This document shows positions 7,141-12,447 of a stretch of DNA of 12,447 nt, piece after piece. Origin of the DNA: Pedosphaera sp. (GTDB lineage: Bacteria > Verrucomicrobiota > Verrucomicrobiia > Limisphaerales > Pedosphaeraceae); the NCBI GenBank assembly GCA_028293465.1, contig JAQGOT010000441.1, positions 1-12,447 on the forward strand, given 5' to 3'. Positions within the stretch are counted from its first letter, which is position 1; each line of letters starts with the position of its first letter. Made by a program: the position numbers and the translations under genes. The notes beneath the pieces are model-generated. The model was not told where the DNA came from. It did no database searches and saw only the letters and a list, made by a program, of their open reading frames with translations.

Positions 7141-7620
7141 TTATCTATGCGTGCGATCCTCGAAGCGTAGCTCGAGGGGCTCGGTTTGGAGTTCTGTCCG
7201 GATTAGCACCGAGGTTTCCCTGATTTCCAGACACTGAATTTTGACTTTGCCGGCGGAGGTGTTGACTTCGGCAAATTCCCCCACCGCCAGAGTTCGATTG
7301 TTAATCAAGGCCAGACGCTGGTTGGTGCTGCCGGAAAGGCCCTTGAGCGTGAACGAGGAGGCGGAAATGGCCGGGCCGTTGGTGGCGGCAGCCGCGACGG
7401 CTTGGCGTGTGGAAAGTGGGAAGAACGGATCCTTGACCGGGGAACTGGTGACATCAAAAATCGCCAGCGGAACCGCCAATTCTTGCGGCGCGGCATTCGT
7501 GCCTGCGGGAACGGTGGCGGCGCCTTTTTCTGCTGCGCTGCTCGAGCCGGGGGAGAGAGCCAACACGCCAGCGACCAACCACGCTGTCAAACCCGGAAGG
7601 GGGAATGGGGAAAGTTTCAT
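7141..7620 (-). CDS. pilP: PilP-like periplasmic protein (HR domain)
   Basis: A 159-residue exported protein expected to link the PilN/PilO inner-membrane complex to the secretin. A signal peptide spans about 1-30 (MKLSPFPLPG, hydrophobic core, GSSSAA). A disordered stretch is followed by DPFFPLS at about 64-70, matching the 'DPF' motif that precedes the folded part in PilP/GspC proteins. A compact beta domain follows at about 89-152: LKGLSGSTNQRLALINNRTL, AVGEFAEV, GKVKIQCLEIRETSVLI, the layout of the PilP/GspC homology region. Unlike typical proteobacterial PilP there is no lipobox cysteine, so it may be soluble or anchored by an uncleaved segment. It begins 4 bases after pilO. The assignment rests on this pattern and on its place in the operon; sequence similarity to PilP is weak. 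Confidence 0.65.
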   Translation of the reverse strand: MKLSPFPLPGLTAWLVAGVLALSPGSSSAAEKGAATVPAGTNAAPQELAVPLAIFDVTSSPVKDPFFPLSTRQAVAAAATNGPAISASSFTLKGLSGSTNQRLALINNRTLAVGEFAEVNTSAGKVKIQCLEIRETSVLIRTELQTEPLELRFEDRTHR

Positions 7621-7624
7621 GTGC

Positions 7625-8209
7625 TTAGTTGCCCGATTGAGCGTTGCTGGATTTCACCAGGTTGAGGATTTCCATGCGGAAGGTGAGTTGCTCCTTCTCT
7701 TCTCCGCCACCGGGTTCCAGGAACAGGTTTTGGATGCGCGCATAAGGGAATTGGTTTTCAAAATCGGCTAGAAACTTTCCGAGGTCGTAGTAATAAGCGG
7801 TGCCACCCACAGCGACATCGGCTTGATGGTAGGGAAAACTGGGAAACATGGCAACTTCGCCGATCACAGGCAGTCCGATCTGGGGCATATTCACCTTGTA
7901 TGACGGCACGTTGAATTGCTTAAGGCGGCTGACCGTCCAGGAGAACAAGTCGCCGGCGGGCATGCTGGTTTCGATGACCGACAGTTTGGCGGTGGCCTCT
8001 TTCAGGGCGGCATCCACCTGGCTGGCATCGCGCACGACCTTCTGAGTTTTGTCGATTTCCTTTTGGAGGTCGGCACTCTTCCGCGCCACCTCCTGCAACT
8101 TGCCGCGTTGATAGTTGATCAAGCCATACCACAGTCCGGCGATGGCTGCGACGGTGCCCATGGCCACAAGGATAAGTTGGTTGCGCTTTTCTTTGGAGAG
8201 TTTCTTCAT
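7625..8209 (-). CDS. pilO: PilO-like type IV pilus inner-membrane assembly protein
   Basis: A 194-residue bitopic inner-membrane protein. A short basic cytoplasmic tail (MKKLSKEKRNQ) is followed by one transmembrane helix at about 11-31 (LILVAMGTVAAIAGLWYGLI) and a periplasmic coiled coil at about 35-85 (QEVARKSADLQKEIDKTQKV). The C-terminal half holds a ferredoxin-like PilO domain, with SMPAGDLFSWTVSRLKQF, FPYHQADVAVGGTAYYYDLGKFLADFENQFPYARIQNLFLE and a final strand LTFRMEILNLV. PilO pairs with PilN, and the pair aligns the cytoplasmic motor with the periplasmic part of the machine. The start lies 2 bases after the pilN stop, so translation is probably coupled; no Shine-Dalgarno sequence is visible. 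Length is close to the family norm. Confidence 0.85.
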   Translation of the reverse strand: MKKLSKEKRNQLILVAMGTVAAIAGLWYGLINYQRGKLQEVARKSADLQKEIDKTQKVVRDASQVDAALKEATAKLSVIETSMPAGDLFSWTVSRLKQFNVPSYKVNMPQIGLPVIGEVAMFPSFPYHQADVAVGGTAYYYDLGKFLADFENQFPYARIQNLFLEPGGGEEKEQLTFRMEILNLVKSSNAQSGN

Positions 8210-8211
8210 GG

Positions 8212-8889
8212 TCAGCGAACTCGTTCAGGGTAACGGCATTCAAAACTAAACTGGACATACGCCCGGCCCGATTCCGCGTCCATCTGCGGAGCGGAGAGGT
8301 TCCGGAGCAGGATTTCGTTGGTGGAAATGTGTTGACGTAGAAAATAGGGATTATGGGCGAGGGCTTCCTTAAACCGGTTGATGCTCTCGCCACCTGGATT
8401 GGGACTGCTGTCTCTCGCCTCGAGCACGAGAATGATTTTCTCCGCGCTGCTGCCCGGCTTGCCCGGGACCAGTCGGGCATCGATCATTTTGGATTTTACC
8501 TCTGGGACGACTGCGAAACTTTGTTCCACCCGCAGGCGGTTGAGCTGCACTCCCTCCATGGTGGAGCGTTGCAAGGCGTTCAGCAAATCCGCGTGCAAGA
8601 ACCGATCAGCAGCCACCTGATGCAGCGCCTTGAGCTTGCCTTCCGTTTCCGCCAGTTTTTTCTGACTATCGAGGATCTGGGCATACTCATTGGTGCGCGT
8701 ATTCAAGCTGGTTTGCAGCCGGCTTAGCTTGGCGTTGTCACTCATCAGCTTCATCTGGAGTGACCCGCTCCAGACCAGCACGGCCATTACGATGACGACG
8801 GCGATCAACATCGCCCGCTTGGCGGGGTCACGGCGGCGGATCTCCTCAGCGGCTTGCGCTTCGGCGAGCAGATTAATGCGAATAGGCAT
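8212..8889 (-). CDS. pilN: PilN-like type IV pilus inner-membrane assembly protein
   Basis: A 225-residue bitopic inner-membrane protein. The N-terminus MPIRINLLAEAQ matches the 'INLLP'-type cytoplasmic peptide by which PilN docks into a groove of PilM. One transmembrane helix spans about 26-43 (AMLIAVVIVMAVLVWSGS). A periplasmic coiled coil covers about 44-95 (KLMSDNAKLSRLQTSLNTR, DSQKKLAETEGKLKAL). A PilN-type alpha/beta domain fills the rest (LNALQRSTMEGVQLNRLRVE, INRFKEALAHNPYF, VQFSFECRYPE). It starts 7 bases after pilM and is followed after 2 bases by pilO. It would form the heterodimeric core with PilO. A Gly/Pro/Ser-rich loop around 140-165 is longer than I would expect but not remarkable. 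Confidence 0.85.
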   Translation of the reverse strand: MPIRINLLAEAQAAEEIRRRDPAKRAMLIAVVIVMAVLVWSGSLQMKLMSDNAKLSRLQTSLNTRTNEYAQILDSQKKLAETEGKLKALHQVAADRFLHADLLNALQRSTMEGVQLNRLRVEQSFAVVPEVKSKMIDARLVPGKPGSSAEKIILVLEARDSSPNPGGESINRFKEALAHNPYFLRQHISTNEILLRNLSAPQMDAESGRAYVQFSFECRYPERVR

Positions 8890-8896
8890 AGGCAGG

Positions 8897-9964
8897 TTAA
8901 AACGTGGTGGCGGCGGTCCCCACAGCCACGGTCAATTGTGGTGCCACCTGTTCCAGTTCGGCCACTTGCTGAGGTGGCAACGCGAGTTGCAGGGTGGCGG
9001 TTGGATTCCAGGCCGTGCAAGCGACCATCAATTCGGCTTCCAGACCTTTGACGACAAACTCGGAGCGTGCGGAGCCGCCGGAAACATAAACCCGGCTCAC
9101 CGACTTGTCCTGTTGGTGTTCGAAAAAATCGATTGAGGCCCGCAGTTCGCGTCCCAGCAAAGCGAGCAAGGGCTCAAGCGTGGTCTGCACCTCGGCAGGC
9201 ATGCCGACTTTGATGCCTTCCGCCTCGGCGTAGCTGATGCCCATGGCCTCAGCGAGACCATTGGTGAGCCTGTCCCCGCCGATGCCGAGCACCCGGTTCA
9301 CAATCAATTCACCCCGGTTTAGCAGGCAAATGGAAGTGCTCTTGAACCCTATATCCACCAAGGCCACCGCGTCCTTGCTGAACGCGTCTGGCATCGCGAG
9401 CTCGAACGCGTTCACCGGGCCAAGCAGCCCGGGCAGAAGTTGATGGGGAATCAGACCAGCCTCTTTGGCGGCCGCCTGAATTTCATCGATCAGTTGCTTG
9501 CGGGCTCCGCCCACGAGCACCTTGTGCTTCTGTTGCAGGCCGGGTTTGGGTGCTTCCGCCCCAGGCGAGCGGTTGGAGGGAACCATCCAGCAGTCAAAGA
9601 CATGGTTCGGCAGGTCCTGCTGGAGGTAATTTTTCGTGTTGTTTTTCAGGATCAGACGCATGTCCTCCACCGGAATCTGCGGTAAATCGGCGTGTCGCAG
9701 AATCGAGTCATTTACGCCGACCGTCAGGCTGATTAACTTGGTTTTGGCTTCGAGCACCCGGGTTATTGCCTTCAAATGCTCGGCCAATACCTCGATCGAA
9801 AGATGCTTTTCGTAGATGGGCGCATCCATGACCGCGTAGCGAAGCAGGGTTAAGGAATCACCCTTGCGCTGAACATGGATGGCTTTGGTGGAGCGTCCGC
9901 CCAAATCGATGGCGATGATCTGGTCGTGTTTCTTAGATTGGCCGTTAAGGAATGGCAGCGCCAT
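8897..9964 (-). CDS. pilM: PilM, actin-like type IV pilus assembly ATPase
   Basis: A 355-residue cytoplasmic protein of the FtsA/actin-like superfamily, which forms a ring under the inner-membrane PilN/PilO complex and binds the N-terminal peptide of PilN. The nucleotide-binding motifs are in the expected order: phosphate-1 IDLGGRSTKAI at 19-29, phosphate-2 VDIGFKSTSI at 203-212, and the adenosine motif RVYVSGGSARSE at 291-302. The region GRELRASIDFFEHQ (271-284) before the adenosine motif is typical of PilM. Length is normal. It is the first gene of the tightly packed pilM-N-O-P run. The ATG at 9964 is preceded by GAAAGTAAGTG... with only a weak purine stretch. An 81-base gap separates it from the LysR gene upstream on the same strand. 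Confidence 0.93.
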   Translation of the reverse strand: MALPFLNGQSKKHDQIIAIDLGGRSTKAIHVQRKGDSLTLLRYAVMDAPIYEKHLSIEVLAEHLKAITRVLEAKTKLISLTVGVNDSILRHADLPQIPVEDMRLILKNNTKNYLQQDLPNHVFDCWMVPSNRSPGAEAPKPGLQQKHKVLVGGARKQLIDEIQAAAKEAGLIPHQLLPGLLGPVNAFELAMPDAFSKDAVALVDIGFKSTSICLLNRGELIVNRVLGIGGDRLTNGLAEAMGISYAEAEGIKVGMPAEVQTTLEPLLALLGRELRASIDFFEHQQDKSVSRVYVSGGSARSEFVVKGLEAELMVACTAWNPTATLQLALPPQQVAELEQVAPQLTVAVGTAATTF

Positions 9965-10045
9965 AATGTCTTTTGTTCACTTACTTTCAGGAGGAAACTA
10001 GCAACTCCTTTGCCACTTCCACCGGAGATAAGGAATCCGGACAGA

Positions 10046-10921
10046 TTAGGACTGCAAATGACGGGCGCGCGCTTGCAATTCCTCCAAAAGCAGTTGCAAT
10101 GCGGGGGAGGGCTTGCCCTGCCAGAGAACGCCCATGATGACCGGGGCGAAGCCGGGCAGCGCCAAGGGGCGGACTTTTGGAGACATCTTTGTCTTGGGAA
10201 TAGACACCGTCAGGCCGATACCAAAACCGTTGGCCACGTAAACTTCGATCTGATCCACGGAACTCACTTCGATGCCGGGAAACCAGTCGATGCCGAGCCG
10301 CGCGATGCCTTGCTGAAAATTCTTGCAGATGGCTTCGGTCGCCGGGAGGCAGATCAACGGCTCCGTGATCCGGTCGCGTTTCCACAGATCCTCCGCGGAG
10401 GTGAAGGGGCTTTCCTTGGGCACGAGCAGCATCAGCGGCAGTTCGAGCATCGCCCGCGACTGGATGCCGGGTGGGGATTTCTTTTCGATCAGCGTTACGG
10501 CGAGATCGATTTCCTGCTTTTGCAACATGGCTTCCAATTCCGGCTGGTAGCCTTCGCGCAAGGTCAGTTTCAGCTGCGGAAATTTTTTGCGCGCGGTCGC
10601 AAGTAATTCCGGCAGATGGTCGCGCAACACGATATCGGAAGAGCCGATGCGAATCTGATGGGTGGCGCCGCCTTGCAGTTCGCCCGTCACAGCTTCAATC
10701 CGCGAGAAAAACGGCTCGATAAACCGGTAAAGCTTTTCCCCAGGCGGGGTCAGGCAGAAGGGGCGCCGGTGAAAAAGCGTGGTGCCGAGGTATTCTTCCA
10801 ATTGGGCGATCTGTCCGCTCACCGCCGGTTGCTGGATGCCGTAGGGGATGTTCCGCACGGCTTCGCTGATGCCACCATGCCGGGCCACGTAGTAGAAAAG
10901 CTCCAAATGATGAATATTCAT
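10046..10921 (-). CDS. LysR-type transcriptional regulator
   Basis: A 291-residue DNA-binding regulator. A winged helix-turn-helix occupies residues 1-65: MNIHHLELFYYVARHGGIS, then the recognition-helix region IQQPAVSGQIAQLEEYLGTTLFHR and LTPPGEKLY. A linker helix follows, and an effector-binding domain of two Rossmann-like lobes covers about 88-285 (IRIGSSDIVLRDHLPELL, LREGYQPELEAMLQKQEIDLAV, IEVSSVDQIEVYVANGFGIGLTV). The ligand is unknown. It is divergent from the acyltransferase gene, the usual arrangement for a LysR regulator and its target. It also lies immediately upstream of pilM on the same strand, so read-through into the pilus genes is possible. The ATG at 10921 fits the family N-terminus; an AGG lies about 9 bases upstream. 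Confidence 0.92.
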   Translation of the reverse strand: MNIHHLELFYYVARHGGISEAVRNIPYGIQQPAVSGQIAQLEEYLGTTLFHRRPFCLTPPGEKLYRFIEPFFSRIEAVTGELQGGATHQIRIGSSDIVLRDHLPELLATARKKFPQLKLTLREGYQPELEAMLQKQEIDLAVTLIEKKSPPGIQSRAMLELPLMLLVPKESPFTSAEDLWKRDRITEPLICLPATEAICKNFQQGIARLGIDWFPGIEVSSVDQIEVYVANGFGIGLTVSIPKTKMSPKVRPLALPGFAPVIMGVLWQGKPSPALQLLLEELQARARHLQS

Positions 10922-10948
10922 ACATCGACCTAAACGATGGTGGCGGCA

Positions 10949-10976
10949 GTTTTATCGATTAACGACTGGAAGGCAA
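10949..10976 (-). promoter_or_regulatory. Candidate promoter of the LysR gene
   Basis: On the minus strand TTGCCT (10971-10976) and TAAAAC (10949-10954) are spaced by 16 bases, each with four matches to the sigma70 consensus. This would place the transcript start about 20 bases before the LysR ATG. Confidence 0.35.
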
Positions 10977-10981
10977 GCTGC

Positions 10982-11000
10982 GTTATGAATGTGGCATAAC
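10982..11000. promoter_or_regulatory. Perfect palindrome GTTATG-N7-CATAAC, likely operator
   Basis: A 6+6-base perfect inverted repeat with a 7-base spacer lies in the divergent region between the LysR and acyltransferase genes, about 60 bases from the LysR ATG and 34 bases before the preferred acyltransferase ATG. Size and spacing suit a dimeric regulator such as the adjacent LysR protein, though the base pattern is not the classical T-N11-A. It overlaps a weak plus-strand -10-like sequence (TATGAA, 10984-10989), which suggests control of the acyltransferase gene. Confidence 0.5.
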
Positions 11001-11033
11001 CGGACCGACATTATCACGACAAGGCCCGAACCT

Positions 11034-11804
11034 ATGATCAAACCCACACACCGTTTCACCCTTCGTGCCGGAGTCGCCCACACGGCACTGCCAACGTATG
11101 CCGTCCGTCTCAGTGCGAGTGCGAAGGATTTGCGCGCGGTGCAGGCTTTACGCTTTCAGGTTTTTAACATCGAGTTGAACGAAGGATTGGAACGGTCATA
11201 TGAAACCTGCCTCGACGCCGATCCGTTCGATGAGGTTTTCGATCATCTGCTGGTGGAAGAGACGCGCACGGGGGAGGTGGTCGGCGCTTACAGGATGCAA
11301 ACCGGTCGGCGTGCCCGGGAAGCGAAAGGCTATTATAGCGAGCAGGAATTTGACTTCGCTCCGTTTGAACCGTACCGGGACGAATTGGTGGAATTGGGCC
11401 GCGCGGCGGTGCATCGTGAGCATCGTAACCTGGCGGTGCTAAGCCTGCTTTGGAAAGGTATTGCTGCGTACGCACGAGAGCGGAATTGCTGGTACCTGAC
11501 GGGTTGCAGTTCGCTCACTTCACAAGATCCGTCCCAAGGCGCGGCGATTTATCAAGCGCTGAAGAAGACGCATCTGGCCTCTCCCGAGTTCCAGACACAA
11601 CCGCTGTCCGCCGTGGCCTGCCCGTTGGAACGACTGGCCGAGCGGCCCGGCAAAGTGCCAAAACTTCTGGCCGCTTACCTGACCCTCGGTGGATTTATTT
11701 GCGGACCACCGGCGATTGACCGTGACTTTAAGACGATCGATTTCCTTACCCTGCTTGATCTGCGGAATCTTTCGCCGCGCGCCATGGACCGATTCCTGGG
11801 CTGA
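11034..11804 (+). CDS. GNAT-fold N-acyltransferase (OlsB / hemolysin-like family)
   Basis: A 256-residue cytoplasmic or membrane-associated acyltransferase. Relatives (OlsB, PF13444-type) move a 3-hydroxyacyl group from acyl carrier protein to the alpha-amino group of ornithine or another amino acid, the first step of ornithine-lipid synthesis. Visible motifs: ALRFQVFNIELNEGL (38-52), VELGRAAVHREHRNLAVLSL (119-138, the acyl-donor-binding motif A), YLTGCSSL (154-161), and CGPPAIDRDFKTIDFLTLLDL (223-243). I chose the ATG at 11034 because AAGG (11021-11024) lies 9 bases upstream. The in-frame ATG at 10989 would add 15 residues (MWHNRTDII...) and place the start inside the palindrome at 10982-11000. 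It is divergent from the LysR gene, its likely regulator. The true amino-acid acceptor cannot be read from the sequence; no partner OlsA-type acyltransferase is in view. Confidence 0.85.
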   Translation: MIKPTHRFTLRAGVAHTALPTYAVRLSASAKDLRAVQALRFQVFNIELNEGLERSYETCLDADPFDEVFDHLLVEETRTGEVVGAYRMQTGRRAREAKGYYSEQEFDFAPFEPYRDELVELGRAAVHREHRNLAVLSLLWKGIAAYARERNCWYLTGCSSLTSQDPSQGAAIYQALKKTHLASPEFQTQPLSAVACPLERLAERPGKVPKLLAAYLTLGGFICGPPAIDRDFKTIDFLTLLDLRNLSPRAMDRFLG

Positions 11805-11844
11805 TTGCATGCACGGAGAGGAGCTCAAATAAGCGATTTTCGCC

Positions 11845-11903
11845 CGCCGCACCGAAACCAAATGCATTGCGTGAAGAATGAGGAGGAACGCATCGGTGCG
11901 GCG
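11845..11903. repeat. Long stem-loop between acyltransferase and MFS genes
   Basis: CGCCGCACCGA (11845-11855) and TCGGTGCGGCG (11893-11903) are perfect 11-base inverted repeats. Directly inside the right arm, ACGCA (11888-11892) can pair with TGCGT (11868-11872), leaving a 12-base bulge on the left and an apical loop containing GAGGAGGA. There is no T-tract, so it is not a standard intrinsic terminator. It lies 77 bases upstream of the MFS start and could be a structured leader. Confidence 0.5.
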
Positions 11904-11980
11904 CGGCGATGTATGCGGCCGCCCGGAGGCGGTGCGATTTAGGCTTGAATTGGAGGGGTGGTGGGGTTCTGGTGTTCTGA

Positions 11981-12447
11981 ATGAATCGACGACTCAGCCC
12001 GACGGGGATGTTGGTGATCCTCACCGGATTAAACCTGTTCAATTACATCGACCGGGCGGTGCTCAACGCCGTGCGAACGCCGCTGGCGGGGGATTTTCAC
12101 GTGAACTACGGGGAATCAGGACAGGCGTTGACGGCTTTCATGATCGGTTACTTCATTACTTCCCCCATTTTTGGCTATCTCGGTGACCGAGTTTCGCGAA
12201 AGTGGTTGATTGCCACGGGCATTTTCGTCTGGAGTGTTGGGACGGTGTTGACCGGATTTGCAGCGACATTTGCGATCCTGCTAAGCTATCGGGTCCTGGT
12301 CGGCGTGGGGGAGGCGAGCTATGCCAGTATCAGCCCCGGGCTGATCTCGGACACTTTTGGGGCGGCACGGCGGAACATGGCGTTGACGATTTTTTCGGCA
12401 GCGATGCCTTTGGGCTACGCCCTGGGTTATCTCTTCGGCGGGGAGAT
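11981..12447 (+). CDS. MFS transporter, Spinster-like type, C-terminus cut by window edge
   Basis: The first 155 residues of an inner-membrane major facilitator superfamily carrier, open to the window end. Helix 1 holds LNLFNYIDRAVLNAV, the 'NYxDR' motif common in Spinster-like and related anion/sugar-phosphate carriers. The loop between helices 2 and 3 holds the MFS signature GYLGDRVSRKW (about 62-72). Helix 4 has YRVLVGVGEASYASISPGLI, with the GEASY motif of the Spinster-like group, and then DTFGAARRNMAL. The substrate cannot be deduced. The ATG at 11981 follows an in-phase TGA directly (TGAATG), so no upstream start is possible nearer than Met10 downstream; there is no well-placed Shine-Dalgarno sequence. 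It may share a transcript with the acyltransferase gene, 176 bases upstream. Confidence 0.87.
   Translation, partial: MNRRLSPTGMLVILTGLNLFNYIDRAVLNAVRTPLAGDFHVNYGESGQALTAFMIGYFITSPIFGYLGDRVSRKWLIATGIFVWSVGTVLTGFAATFAILLSYRVLVGVGEASYASISPGLISDTFGAARRNMALTIFSAAMPLGYALGYLFGGE

Noticed and set aside
9989..10009. AGGAG/CTCCT inverted repeat upstream of pilM
   Set aside because: Only five base pairs with an 11-base spacer; expected by chance and too far from the ATG to act as a ribosome site.
9875..10606. Plus-strand frame of 243 codons
   Set aside because: It lies antisense to the LysR gene and the start of pilM, both of which have clear family motifs; the product shows no recognisable domain.
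11878..12186. Plus-strand 102-codon frame beginning in the stem-loop
   Set aside because: It overlaps the MFS gene out of frame and its product is Arg/Gly-rich without family resemblance, while the MFS frame has clear motifs.

Overview
The window reads as chromosomal DNA of a Gram-negative bacterium, most likely a member of the Verrucomicrobiota (Pedosphaera/Limisphaera-like lineage). The grounds are: an outer-membrane secretin gene; a large secreted protease ending in an Ig-like module plus a short C-terminal domain finishing in 'FYRVKLVGP', a layout I associate with secreted proteins of this phylum; Ala/Pro/Thr-rich linkers; and start codons that almost all lack a Shine-Dalgarno sequence. 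The lineage is an inference from protein character, not from a marker gene.

Layout. (1) 1-706, minus: N-terminal two thirds of an Nramp (MntH-like) metal transporter, cut by the window edge, with a possible metal-regulator palindrome and promoter upstream. (2) 1055-1357, plus: a small DUF971 / GBBH-like N-terminal-domain protein. (3) 1388-1416: a strong hairpin whose T-tract lies on the minus strand, closing the next block. (4) 1436-9964, minus: a type IV pilus assembly block read pilM, pilN, pilO, a pilP-like gene, then a 1073-residue secreted subtilase-fold protease, then the pilQ-like secretin. (5) 10046-10921, minus: a LysR-type regulator 81 bases upstream of pilM. (6) 11034-11804, plus: a GNAT-fold N-acyltransferase of the OlsB/hemolysin-like kind, divergent from the LysR gene. 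(7) 11981-12447, plus: the N-terminal part of an MFS transporter of the Spinster-like type, cut by the window edge.

How the genes work together. PilM (cytoplasmic actin-like ring) binds the N-terminus of PilN; PilN and PilO are bitopic inner-membrane proteins with periplasmic coiled coils; the PilP-like protein would bridge to the periplasmic N-domains of the secretin, through which the pilus leaves. pilM to pilP are packed within 2 to 7 bases and must be co-transcribed. The protease and secretin are separated from them and from each other by 240 and 407 bases, so they may have their own promoters.

The points most worth a second look are: the protease gene lodged between pilP and pilQ; its apparent Asp/Glu/Ser triad (Glu in place of the subtilisin His); a collagen-like Gly-Thr-Pro insertion inside the secretin domain, encoded by tandem DNA repeats; an unexplained 407-base stretch before pilQ; and a perfect GTTATG-N7-CATAAC palindrome between the LysR and acyltransferase genes. 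I see no CRISPR array, tRNA, rRNA, insertion sequence or phage gene. Nothing seen proves a wholly new system.
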